From the NCBI GenBank assembly GCA_046292345.1, contig JBKBRC010000031.1:1-30382 (forward strand): DNA of 30,382 bases, in the 5' to 3' direction. This document shows, in pieces, positions 13,815 through 20,996 of the stretch. How positions within the stretch are numbered: position 1 is the first letter of the stretch; the number at the start of each line of letters is the position of its first letter. This DNA is from JBKBRC01 sp046292345 (GTDB lineage: Bacteria > Bacteroidota > Rhodothermia > Rhodothermales > Rubricoccaceae). The notes beneath the pieces were generated by a model, which saw nothing but the letters and a program-made list of their open reading frames with translations, was not told the DNA's origin and did not search any database. The translations under genes and the position numbers were made by a program.

Positions 13815-14195
13815 ATGCCTCGAATCGCAGGAGTCGACGTTCCCGGCAACAAGCGCGGCGTGATCGCGCTGACGAGCATCTACGGGATCGGGCCCAACCG
13901 CGCCGCCGAGATCCTCGAGCGCGCCGGCCTGAGCCAGGACGAAAAGCCGGACCAGTGGTCGGAAGACCAGACGCGCAAGGTGCGCTCGCTCATCGAAGAC
14001 CACTACGTGGTCGAGGGCGCGCTCCGCACCGAAGTGCAGCTCAACATCAAGCGGCTGATGGACATCGGCTGCTACCGCGGTCTGCGTCACCGCCGCGGCC
14101 TGCCCCTGCGCGGGCAGCGGACGAAGACGAACGCGCGCACGCGCAAGGGCCGCAAGAAGACGGTGGCCGGCAAGAAGAAGGCCCCGCGCAAGTAA
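13815..14195 (+). CDS. rpsM: 30S ribosomal protein S13
   Basis: 126 aa, normal for uS13, which bridges the subunits (B1a/B1b) and touches P-site tRNA with its basic tail. It begins MPRIAGVDVPGNKRGVIALTSIYGIGPNRAAEIL and has the signature CYRGLRHRRGLPLRGQRTKTNARTRKG, ending GKKKAPRK. The ATG at 13815 is fixed by the family start. A 174-nt spacer separates it from rpsK, larger than usual. Confidence 0.98.
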   Translation: MPRIAGVDVPGNKRGVIALTSIYGIGPNRAAEILERAGLSQDEKPDQWSEDQTRKVRSLIEDHYVVEGALRTEVQLNIKRLMDIGCYRGLRHRRGLPLRGQRTKTNARTRKGRKKTVAGKKKAPRK

Positions 14196-14287
14196 CCCGT
14201 CCGCGACGCTCGTTCCCCGCGCTCCGGCACGTGGGCGAGGCGCCGCCGGCCATCCCGTTCGCTCCGGCAGGCGTGGCACGCAGGCAT

Positions 14288-14357
14288 CCTGCTCCGCGCA
14301 GGACCACCCCTGACGCCCCGCCGCCCGACTCCAACACCTACCGCTGCCCTCGGGCAG
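14288..14357 (+). promoter_or_regulatory. Two small hairpins in the rpsM-rpsK spacer
   Basis: CCTGC (14288-14292) pairs with GCAGG (14298-14302). CTGCCC (14344-14349) pairs with GGGCAG (14352-14357), with a very tight loop, ending 12 nt before the rpsK ATG. The second could influence ribosome loading. No T-runs are present and nothing else is recognised in the spacer. Confidence 0.25.
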
Positions 14358-14369
14358 TCGTGAACAACC

Positions 14370-14765
<396 letters not shown>

Positions 14766-14822
14766 CGGTTCCCCGTCCGATGCCGACGCCGGGGCGATAA
14801 GCCCGGTTACGGACGCTGGCCT

Positions 14823-14856
14823 GCCCCCGAGGGGCGGCCGGGAGCCGGGGGCTCCC
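14823..14856 (+). promoter_or_regulatory. Two adjacent GC hairpins upstream of rpsD
   Basis: GCCCC (14823-14827) pairs with GGGGC (14831-14835). GGGAGCC (14840-14846) pairs perfectly with GGCTCCC (14850-14856) around GGG. They stand 50 nt before the rpsD ATG. S4 controls ribosomal transcripts in E. coli and B. subtilis through structured leaders, so a control role is possible, but no known S4 pseudoknot is recognised. Confidence 0.3.
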
Positions 14857-14905
14857 CGCAGGGCGCACCGTACATCTGTCCACCTCACAGACGAGAGAGA
14901 ACACC

Positions 14906-15508
14906 ATGGCCCGTTACCGCGGCCCCAAGCAGAAGCTCGCCCGCCGCTTCGGCGAGCCCCTCTTCGGCCCTTCGAAGTCGCTCGAGCGCAAGCCCTACCC
15001 GCCGGGGCAGCACGGCAACGCCCGCCGCCGCAAGGAGAGCGAGTACGCCTTGCAGCTCAAGGAGAAGCAGAAGGCGAAGTACACCTATGGCCTGCTCGAG
15101 CGCCAGTTCCGCAACCTGTTCGAGAAGGCCTCGCGCAAGAAGGGCGTCACGGGCGAGAACCTGCTCAAGTTCCTCGAGGCGCGGCTCGACAACGTCGTCT
15201 ACCGTCTCGGGTTCGCGCGCACGCGCCGGCAGGCCCGGCAGCTGGTCACGCACGGCCACGTGATGGTCAACGACCGCGTCTCGGACATCCCGAGCCACAT
15301 GCTCCAGCCGGGCGACATCGTTGAGATCCGGCCCAAGAGCAAGAACCTCGACGTCGTCCGCGACGCGCTCACGCGCACGCGCCGCAGCTTCCCCCACCTC
15401 GAGGTGGACCGCGAGCGCCTGACGGGCAAGTTCCTCGATTTCCCCGAGCGCGAGGACATCCCCGAGAACATCCGCGAGCAGCTCATCGTCGAGCTCTACT
15501 CCAAGTAA
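14906..15508 (+). CDS. rpsD: 30S ribosomal protein S4, zinc-free form
   Basis: 200 aa, the size of uS4, the primary 16S 5'-domain binder and assembly initiator. MARYRGPKQKLARRFGEPLFG is followed by PPGQHGNARRRKESEYALQLKEKQKAKYTYGLLERQFRNLF, and the S4 RNA-binding domain is seen at RLDNVVYRLGFARTRRQARQLVTHGHVMVND. The N-terminal zinc-binding cysteines found in some S4 proteins are absent. The gene precedes rpoA, as in classic alpha operons. Confidence 0.97.
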   Translation: MARYRGPKQKLARRFGEPLFGPSKSLERKPYPPGQHGNARRRKESEYALQLKEKQKAKYTYGLLERQFRNLFEKASRKKGVTGENLLKFLEARLDNVVYRLGFARTRRQARQLVTHGHVMVNDRVSDIPSHMLQPGDIVEIRPKSKNLDVVRDALTRTRRSFPHLEVDRERLTGKFLDFPEREDIPENIREQLIVELYSK

Positions 15509-15594
15509 GCCGCCCGGCACGGGCGCCCGGCCACGACCCGCCGCGCGCCTGTGCCGTCTGCTCTCCGCCCTTACCGAAGAAACCAGCCTAACAA

Positions 15595-16575
15595 ATGGCC
15601 ACGATCCAGCTTCAGATGCCCGAGGGCGTCCAGGTCGAGGAGATGAGCGACACCTACGGGCGGTTCGTCGTGCAGCCGCTCGAGCGCGGCTACGGCGTCA
15701 CCATCGGCAACGCGTTCCGGCGCGTCCTGCTCTCCTCGCTCGGCGGCACCGCCATCACGGCCGTCAAGATCGACGGCGTCCAGCACGAGTTCTCGACCAT
15801 TCCCGGCGTGACCGAGGACGTCTCGGACATCATCCTGAACCTCAAGGGCGTCCGCTTCCGTGCCGGCGACGAGGACGAGGGCACGCTCTCGCTCCAGCTC
15901 GACGGTCCCGGCGCGTGGACGGCCGGCGACCTCGCCGCCGTCACCAACGACTTCGAGGTGCTCAACCCCTCGCACCACATCGCCACGCTCGCCGAGGACG
16001 CGCAGGTCCGCGTAGACCTGCGCATCGGACAGGGCCGCGGCTACGTGCCGGCCGAGGAGAACAAGCGCCCCGACGACCCGATCGGTGTGATTGCCATCGA
16101 CGCCATCTTCACGCCCATCCTGAACGTGAAGTACAACGTCACGCCGACGCGCGTGGGCCAGAAGATCGACTTCGAGCGCCTCACGCTCGAGATCACGACC
16201 GACGGCTCGGTCTCGCCGGAGGAGGCGCTCACGCGTGCCGCGGCCATCCTGCGCGACCACATCGGCCTGTTCGTCGAGGTGGAGGCCGCCCCGGCCGGCG
16301 CCGAGCAGGGCCAGGAGGTCGACGCCGAGGTGCAGCGCCTGCGCGCCGTCCTCAGCCAGCCCGTGGACGACCTCGACCTCTCCGTCCGTGCCCAGAACTG
16401 CCTCCGCGCCGCCTCCATCAAGACCATCGGCGACCTCGTGCGCCGCGAGGAGAGCGAGATGCTCAAGTTCCGCAACTTCGGCCGCAAGAGCCTGCTCGAG
16501 CTGATGCAGGTCCTCGACGAGCGCGGCCTGCGCTTCGGCATGGACGTGGACCGCTACCTCGAACAGCCCGCCTGA
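15595..16575 (+). CDS. rpoA: DNA-directed RNA polymerase subunit alpha
   Basis: 326 aa (E. coli 329). Alpha dimerises to nucleate RNA polymerase. The N-terminal domain has VQPLERGYGVTIGNAFRRVLLSSLGGTAIT and VEIN-like segments through ILNVKYNVTPTRVGQKIDFERLTLEITTDGS. The C-terminal domain carries LSVRAQNCLRAASIKTIGDLV with R265 and N268, the residues that contact UP-element DNA in E. coli, at the same numbering. The ATG at 15595 follows AACAA. It lies between rpsD and rplQ. Confidence 0.98.
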   Translation: MATIQLQMPEGVQVEEMSDTYGRFVVQPLERGYGVTIGNAFRRVLLSSLGGTAITAVKIDGVQHEFSTIPGVTEDVSDIILNLKGVRFRAGDEDEGTLSLQLDGPGAWTAGDLAAVTNDFEVLNPSHHIATLAEDAQVRVDLRIGQGRGYVPAEENKRPDDPIGVIAIDAIFTPILNVKYNVTPTRVGQKIDFERLTLEITTDGSVSPEEALTRAAAILRDHIGLFVEVEAAPAGAEQGQEVDAEVQRLRAVLSQPVDDLDLSVRAQNCLRAASIKTIGDLVRREESEMLKFRNFGRKSLLELMQVLDERGLRFGMDVDRYLEQPA

Positions 16576-16617
16576 GCCCGGCGGCGCCCCCACGGCGCCG
16601 CACCAACCTGAACTGCC

Positions 16618-17376
16618 ATGCGACACGGAAACAAAGTCAAGAAGATCGGGCGGACGCACGCGCACCGTAAGGCGACGCTGACGTCGCTCTCGTCCGCGCT
16701 GATCGCGCACAAGCGCATCACGACCACGCTCGGCAAGGCCAAGGCGCTCCGCGTCTTCGTCGAGCCGATTCTCAACCGCGCCAAGGACGACTCGACGGCC
16801 AGCCGCCGCCAGGCCTTCCGCCGCCTCCAGGACAAGGAGGCCGTGAAGACGCTCTTCGGCGAGGTGGCCGAGGCCATTGGGGACCGCCAGGGCGGCTACA
16901 CGCGCATCGTCAAGCTGGGCTACCGCCACGGCGACGCGGCCGAGATGGCCGTCGTGGAGCTCGTGGACTTCAACGACGCCAAGCCCGAAGGCAGCGCCGG
17001 TACCAGGCGCCGCACGCGCCGTAGCCGTCGCGGCGGCAGCGGGGCCGCCGCGAGCGCGCCGAAGGCCGCGCCGAAGGCTGCGCCGAAGGCGGAGAAGCCC
17101 GCGGCCGAGCCGAAGCCGGCGCAGGACGCGCCAGCGGCCGGGCCCGTCCCGGATACGTCTGCGCCGCCCGAGTCCACGCCGGAAGCGCAGGCCGTCCACT
17201 CGGACAATCCGAACCCGGACACGACGGGCAACCCGCAGATCCCGCAGGGACCCAGCGGGGGCTCCACTCCCGGCGCCGACCACGGCGACAGCGAGCAGGG
17301 CGCGCCGGCCGGCACCGGCAACCCGATCGCCGAGTCGCACGCGACCAACCTCGGCCGGAGCGGGCACCGCGGCTGA
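16618..17376 (+). CDS. rplQ: 50S ribosomal protein L17 with a long disordered tail
   Basis: 252 aa, about twice the usual bL17 length (116-130). The core, residues 1-120, is normal: MRHGNKVKKIGRTHAHRKATLTSLSSALIAHKRITTTLGKAKALR through GGYTRIVKLGYRHGDAAEMAVVELVD. Residues 121-252 form a low-complexity tail. It has a basic patch (RRRTRRSRRGG, 130-140), then PKAAPKAAPKAEKP repeats, then an acidic Pro/Ser/Gly-rich segment ending NLGRSGHRG. Bacteroidota L17 often carries extensions, but this one is large. L17 lies near the tunnel exit, so the tail would protrude into the cytosol. Codon use does not change in the tail. Confidence 0.96.
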   Translation: MRHGNKVKKIGRTHAHRKATLTSLSSALIAHKRITTTLGKAKALRVFVEPILNRAKDDSTASRRQAFRRLQDKEAVKTLFGEVAEAIGDRQGGYTRIVKLGYRHGDAAEMAVVELVDFNDAKPEGSAGTRRRTRRSRRGGSGAAASAPKAAPKAAPKAEKPAAEPKPAQDAPAAGPVPDTSAPPESTPEAQAVHSDNPNPDTTGNPQIPQGPSGGSTPGADHGDSEQGAPAGTGNPIAESHATNLGRSGHRG

Positions 17377-17398
17377 GACAGACGCGCTCGTACGTACC

Positions 17399-17434
17399 GC
17401 GCGGCCCCGCTTGCTCCGGCAGGCGGGGCCGCGC
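17399..17434 (+). terminator. 12-bp GC hairpin after rplQ, probable end of the alpha section
   Basis: GCGCGGCCCCGC (17399-17410) and GCGGGGCCGCGC (17423-17434) form a perfect 12-bp stem with a 12-nt loop, 22 nt after the rplQ stop. No T-run follows. Position and stability suggest a 3'-end signal, possibly Rho-assisted. Confidence 0.5.
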
Positions 17435-17440
17435 CCGTAC

Positions 17441-17542
17441 TACGCGTCTGTGCCCGTACTACGCGCTCGTGTTACGCGCTCGTATTACGCGTCTGTGCCC
17501 GTACTACGTGCTCGTGTTACGCGCTCGTATTACGCGTCTGTG
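17441..17542 (+). repeat. 45-bp tandem repeat between rplQ and rel (2.3 copies)
   Basis: Copy 1 is 17441-17485, copy 2 is 17486-17530 (one C/T difference), and a 12-bp part copy covers 17531-17542. Each unit is itself built from shorter related pieces beginning TACGCG(T/C) and ending in TCGTGT or TCGTAT. A related ACGCGCTCGTACG lies further upstream at 17382. It fills most of the spacer before rel. Confidence 0.92.
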
Positions 17543-17549
17543 AACGTTC

Positions 17550-17556
17550 TACCTTA
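17550..17556 (+). promoter_or_regulatory. Candidate -7-like element upstream of rel
   Basis: TACCTTA lies 29 nt before the rel ATG, just beyond the 45-bp repeats, and loosely fits TAnnTTTG. No -33 element is recognised. Low confidence. Confidence 0.2.
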
Positions 17557-17585
17557 ACGGCCCGCGCGCATCCACACGGCAGAGC

Positions 17586-19850
17586 ATGATCCAGGCCTCC
17601 GCCTACCTCCACAGCCAGCTCCAGGAGCTCCAGGTCCACCCGGACTATGAGCGGCGCCTGCGCGTACTCGTCGAGCACTGCCGGCGCAACCTCCCGGCCG
17701 TCGACGAGGACCTGATCCGCCGTGCTTTCCGCGTGGCCTACTGGGCGCACCGCGACGACCGCCGCGCCTCGGGCGAGCTCTACATCTCGCACCCGCTCGA
17801 GGTCGCGCTCATCGCGGCCAAGGACATCCGCTTTGACGACGCGACCGTCGCGGCCGCGCTGCTCCATGACACGGTCGAGGACACAGATCTCTCGCTCGAG
17901 CTCGTCCAGGCCGAGTTCGGACCCGAGATCGCGCGCATCACCGACGGCGTGACCAAGATCGGGCACGTGTTCGAGAGCCGTGAGCTGGGCCGCGCCGAGA
18001 ACGTGCGCAAGCTCATGCTCTCGATGGCGAGCGACATCCGGGTCATCCTGGTCAAGTTCGCCGACCGGCTGCACAACATGCGCACGCTCGGGTCGCTGCC
18101 GCCGCCCAAGCGCCTCAAGATCGCCGCCGAGACGCTCGAGCTGTTTGCGCCGCTCGCGCACCGCTTCGGCCTGCACCAGGTCAAGACGCAGCTCGAGGAC
18201 CTCGCGCTCAAGCACCTCGAGCCGGAGGCGTTCCGCGCCATCGCCGACGGGCTCAACGCCAAGCGCAAGCAGCGCGAGCGCTTCATCGAGCGCTTCATCG
18301 AGCCCATCCGGCGCGAGCTCACCGAGGCCGGCCTCTCGTTCGAGATTACGGGCCGCCCCAAGAGCATCTACTCGATCTACCGCAAGATGAAGCGGCAGGA
18401 GAAGACGCTCGACGAGATCTACGACCTCTTCGCGATCCGCGTCATCCTGCACTCGACCGGCCGCAAGGGGCGGACGGACTGCTGGACGGTCTACTCCATC
18501 CTCACCGATCTCTACCAGCCCATCCCCGAGCGCTACCGCGACTTCATCTCGACGCCCAAGTCCAACGGGTACCAGAGCCTCCACACGACGGTCATCGGGC
18601 CGGAGGGGCGCCCGGTCGAGATCCAGATCCGCTCGGTAGACATGCACGAGATCGCCGAGCGCGGCGTGGCGGCGCACTGGAAGTACAAGGAGTCTCCGAA
18701 CGGCGACGGCGCCGCGAGCACCCGCGAGAGCCGCCTCGAGTCCATGTATGCCTGGGCGCGCGACCTGCTCGAGAACCCCCGTCCCGAGGACGCGAGCGAG
18801 TTCGTTCGCGAGTTTCAGCTCAACTTGTACGACGAGGAGGTATACGTGTTCACGCCCAAGGGCGAGCTGCTCACGCTGCCGCGCGGCGCGACGCCCGTCG
18901 ACTTCGCGTTCCAGATCCACACCGAGGTGGGCTTCCACTGCATCGGCGCGAAGGTCAACGGCAAGATGGTGCCGCTCTCGTACGCGCTGCAGCCAGGGGA
19001 CCAGGTGGAGGTGCTGACTTCCAAGAAGCAGACGCCCAACCCGGACTGGATGAAGTTCGTCGTCACGCACAAGGCGCGGGCGCGCATCCGGCACTGGATC
19101 AACGAGCAGCGCCGCAAGACGGTCGAGCTCGGGCGCGAGCTGCTGGCCAAGAAGCTGCGCCGCGCCCGCCTCGAGCTCGACGAGCAGGAGATCACGCGCA
19201 TCTCGAGCCGGCTCCGCTTCCCGACGAGCCAGCAGATGTTCTTCGAGATCGGCAGCGGCCTGTTCGACCCGAAGGAGTTCGTCGCGTACGTGCAGAAGGG
19301 TGCGCGCGCGGCCGAGACGGACGAGGCCTCCGAGCCCTCGGCGCCGGCGCGCCTGGCCGTGGAGCAGTTCGCGCAGGACGCGCAGCAGCACGGGCAGCCG
19401 GCCCTCGTCATCGATGGCGAGCGGCACACCGACATGGCGGTCGAGTATGCCTCGTGCTGTAATCCCATCCCGGGCGACGAGGTGTTCGGCTTCGTCTCCA
19501 AGACGGGAGCCGTCAAGATTCACCGCACCTCGTGCCGCAACGCGCCGCACCTGCTGCTCGACCGCGCCGAGCGCGTGATCGAGGTCGAGTGGAGCCGGCA
19601 GAACGACATCCAGTTCCAGGCCGCACTGCGCCTGGTGGGCGAGGACCGCGTGGGCATCGTGAGCGACATCACGACGGTGATCTCGAAGAGCCTCAAAACC
19701 AACATCCGCTCGATCACCATCACATCCGAGGACGGCATGTTCGAGGGCACGCTCGTGCTCTTCGTTACCGACCTGGCGCAGCTTCAGCGCATCATCCAGC
19801 GCCTCGGGCGCGTGGAGGGCATCTTCGGCGTGTACCGCTTCGAGGAGTAG
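17586..19850 (+). CDS. Bifunctional (p)ppGpp synthetase/hydrolase, Rel/SpoT family
   Basis: 754 aa, full length for long RSH enzymes that make and degrade the stringent-response alarmone (p)ppGpp. Domains in order: HD hydrolase (about 40-200) with H55, H69, HD at 94-95 and FADRLHNMRT, all needed for hydrolysis; synthetase (about 250-370) with GRPKSIYSIYRKM, STPKSNGYQSLHT and HEIAERGVAAHWKYK; TGS (YVFTPKGELLTLPRGATPVDFAFQIHTEVG); zinc-finger region (CCNPIPGDEVFGF...HRTSC); ACT (last 75 or so residues). Intact hydrolase motifs make it bifunctional. It sits directly after the alpha operon behind a repeat-filled spacer. The ATG at 17586 fits the family start. Confidence 0.96.
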   Translation: MIQASAYLHSQLQELQVHPDYERRLRVLVEHCRRNLPAVDEDLIRRAFRVAYWAHRDDRRASGELYISHPLEVALIAAKDIRFDDATVAAALLHDTVEDTDLSLELVQAEFGPEIARITDGVTKIGHVFESRELGRAENVRKLMLSMASDIRVILVKFADRLHNMRTLGSLPPPKRLKIAAETLELFAPLAHRFGLHQVKTQLEDLALKHLEPEAFRAIADGLNAKRKQRERFIERFIEPIRRELTEAGLSFEITGRPKSIYSIYRKMKRQEKTLDEIYDLFAIRVILHSTGRKGRTDCWTVYSILTDLYQPIPERYRDFISTPKSNGYQSLHTTVIGPEGRPVEIQIRSVDMHEIAERGVAAHWKYKESPNGDGAASTRESRLESMYAWARDLLENPRPEDASEFVREFQLNLYDEEVYVFTPKGELLTLPRGATPVDFAFQIHTEVGFHCIGAKVNGKMVPLSYALQPGDQVEVLTSKKQTPNPDWMKFVVTHKARARIRHWINEQRRKTVELGRELLAKKLRRARLELDEQEITRISSRLRFPTSQQMFFEIGSGLFDPKEFVAYVQKGARAAETDEASEPSAPARLAVEQFAQDAQQHGQPALVIDGERHTDMAVEYASCCNPIPGDEVFGFVSKTGAVKIHRTSCRNAPHLLLDRAERVIEVEWSRQNDIQFQAALRLVGEDRVGIVSDITTVISKSLKTNIRSITITSEDGMFEGTLVLFVTDLAQLQRIIQRLGRVEGIFGVYRFEE

Positions 19851-19868
19851 GAGTTCGAGGAGCAGGAG
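19839..19868 (+). repeat. 15-bp tandem duplication containing the rel stop codon
   Basis: TTCGAGGAGTAGGAG (19839-19853) contains the rel stop TAG 19848-19850. TTCGAGGAGCAGGAG (19854-19868) copies it with TAG changed to CAG. The duplication starts inside the coding sequence (codons for FEE). Confidence 0.85.
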
Positions 19869-19875
19869 GTGTTAT

Positions 19876-20065
19876 GTGTGCAGCCGCCGCGGGAGGGACG
19901 TGTGCGGCCGAGAGAAAATTTGCAAGGAGGGGCCGCCTGGAGAGCACCAGGGGTGCGCAAGCGTCCAATAATATGTATGTTCGAGTCGCTGTGTGCGGCA
20001 TGCGACCTAACCCTCTCCCCAAAGCCTGCCGATCCATTCGCTGTCCGGGCCGTTATGTGTGCGGC
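19876..20065 (+). repeat. Four direct copies of GTGTGC(G/A)GC upstream of the HU-like gene
   Basis: Copies lie at 19876-19884 (GTGTGCAGC), 19900-19908, 19991-19999 and 20057-20065 (all GTGTGCGGC), all in the same orientation. The first and last extend to GTTATGTGTGC(A/G)GC (19871-19884 and 20052-20065). They flank the only AT-rich patch of the spacer. They could be operator sites for a regulator, or remnants of duplication. Confidence 0.55.
19976..19983 (+). promoter_or_regulatory. Candidate promoter of the HU-like gene
   Basis: TATGTTCG (19976-19983), inside the AT-rich CCAATAATATGTATGTTCG, matches the Bacteroidota -7 element TAnnTTTG at all but one position. It lies about 100 nt before the gene. 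No clear -33 TTTG is found at the right distance. Small overlapping hairpins (GCACC 19944-19948 / GGTGC 19952-19956) lie just upstream. Confidence 0.35.
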
Positions 20066-20085
20066 TCGGACGAGACTCTCTACCT

Positions 20086-20463
20086 ATGGAAGCTGTTCAG
20101 GAACGCGTCGCAACGCTGACCAAGAAAGACGTCGCACGCCGCGTGGCCGAGATCACCGACGAGCCGCTCTACAGGACGGAACCGTGGGTGCAGGCGGTCA
20201 TCACGGCGCTGCGCGAGTTGATGATTGAGGCCGACCCGGAGGTGCGCATCGAGCTGCGCGACTTCGGGGTGTTCGAAGTAAAGAAGACGCGTGCCAAGCC
20301 GAAGGCGCGCAACCCCAAGACCAACGAGACGGTGTTCATCCCGGCGCGGCGCAAGACGCACTTCAAGCCGAGCAAGCTGCTCCGTGAGGCGCTTCAGCAG
20401 CCGCTGGCCGAGCTTGGCTACAGCATCCCCGAGGGCAGCGCCGACGCGGCAGCCAGGGACTGA
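20086..20463 (+). CDS. HU/IHF-family DNA-binding protein
   Basis: 125 aa. HU and IHF dimers bend DNA and organise the nucleoid. The family core is clear: TLTKKDVARRVAEITD at the N-terminus, IELRDFGVFEVKKTRAKPKARNPKTNETVFIPARRKTHFKPSKLLREAL with the RNP arm whose proline intercalates into DNA. It is 30-35 residues longer than classic HU, with an N-terminal helix extension and a C-terminal acidic/alanine end. I chose ATG 20086; an in-frame GTG at 20059 would add nine residues unlike the family. A strong intrinsic terminator follows. Confidence 0.92.
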   Translation: MEAVQERVATLTKKDVARRVAEITDEPLYRTEPWVQAVITALRELMIEADPEVRIELRDFGVFEVKKTRAKPKARNPKTNETVFIPARRKTHFKPSKLLREALQQPLAELGYSIPEGSADAAARD

Positions 20464-20488
20464 CGACTTGCCCCGTTGTAGCTTGCGA

Positions 20489-20518
20489 GGCCGGACGCGC
20501 GCTGCGTCCGGCCTTTTT
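20489..20518 (+). terminator. Intrinsic terminator after the HU-like gene
   Basis: GGCCGGACGC (20489-20498) and GCGTCCGGCC (20504-20513) form a perfect 10-bp stem with a 5-nt loop, followed by TTTTT (20514-20518). The ruvX ATG begins at 20521, only 2 nt after the T-run. Confidence 0.92.
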
Positions 20519-20520
20519 GC

Positions 20521-20970
20521 ATGGTTCTCTCTGTGCCGCTGCCCTCTGCCCATCCGCGTCTCGTGGCCGTAGACCACGGGACCCGCCGCGTCGGTCTGGC
20601 CATGACCGATCCGCTCGGGCTGTTCGCGCAGCCTGTGGGCACGTTCCCGCCGGAGGGCGCCGTCGCCGAGCTGCGCCGCCTGCACGCCGCGCACGGCCTC
20701 GCCGGCATCGTCATCGGCTGGCCGCTCGGCGACGACGGCGAGGAAGGCCCCGCCGTGGCGCGCGTCCGCCCGTTTGCCAACCGGCTGCGGCGGGCGTTTC
20801 CGGACGTGCCCATCCACGAGCAGGACGAGCGCTCGTCTTCGCGACGGGCGGCGGCAGCGCTCGCCGAGGCCGGCGTGCGGCGCAAGGCGCGCCGCAAGCA
20901 GACCGGCCGCGTGGACGCGGCCGCGGCCGCGCTCATCCTCCAAGACTTTCTAGACGAGCAACGCCTCTGA
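20521..20970 (+). CDS. ruvX: Putative pre-16S rRNA nuclease / Holliday junction resolvase-like RuvX (YqgF)
   Basis: 149 aa, RNase H-fold YqgF family (usual length 135-150). The family is implicated in 16S rRNA 5'-end maturation. Motifs are LVAVDHGTRRVGLAMTDP with D18, GIVIGWPLGDDGEEG, the acidic DERSSSRRA (D102, E103) and GRVDAAAAALILQDFL with D132, the expected acidic active site. The start ATG 20521 lies directly after a strong terminator's T-run, leaving almost no leader. Either readthrough supplies the transcript or translation starts later. No other in-frame ATG precedes the core. Confidence 0.92.
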   Translation: MVLSVPLPSAHPRLVAVDHGTRRVGLAMTDPLGLFAQPVGTFPPEGAVAELRRLHAAHGLAGIVIGWPLGDDGEEGPAVARVRPFANRLRRAFPDVPIHEQDERSSSRRAAAALAEAGVRRKARRKQTGRVDAAAAALILQDFLDEQRL

Positions 20971-20996
20971 ACGGCGCCCTGCCTGTTCCTCGCTGC

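Noticed and set aside
16978..17373. The long L17 tail as a frameshift artefact or fused second gene
   Set aside because: The frame is continuous, there is no start or domain in the tail, and third-position GC is unchanged. An extension is the simpler reading.
17441..17557. The 45-bp repeat region as a CRISPR array
   Set aside because: The units are contiguous with no spacers, and the unit is not palindromic like a CRISPR repeat. It is a simple minisatellite.
17517..19550. A 677-codon open frame on the - strand opposite rel
   Set aside because: It is a reverse-complement shadow of the rel gene. The rel reading frame has every expected domain and motif.
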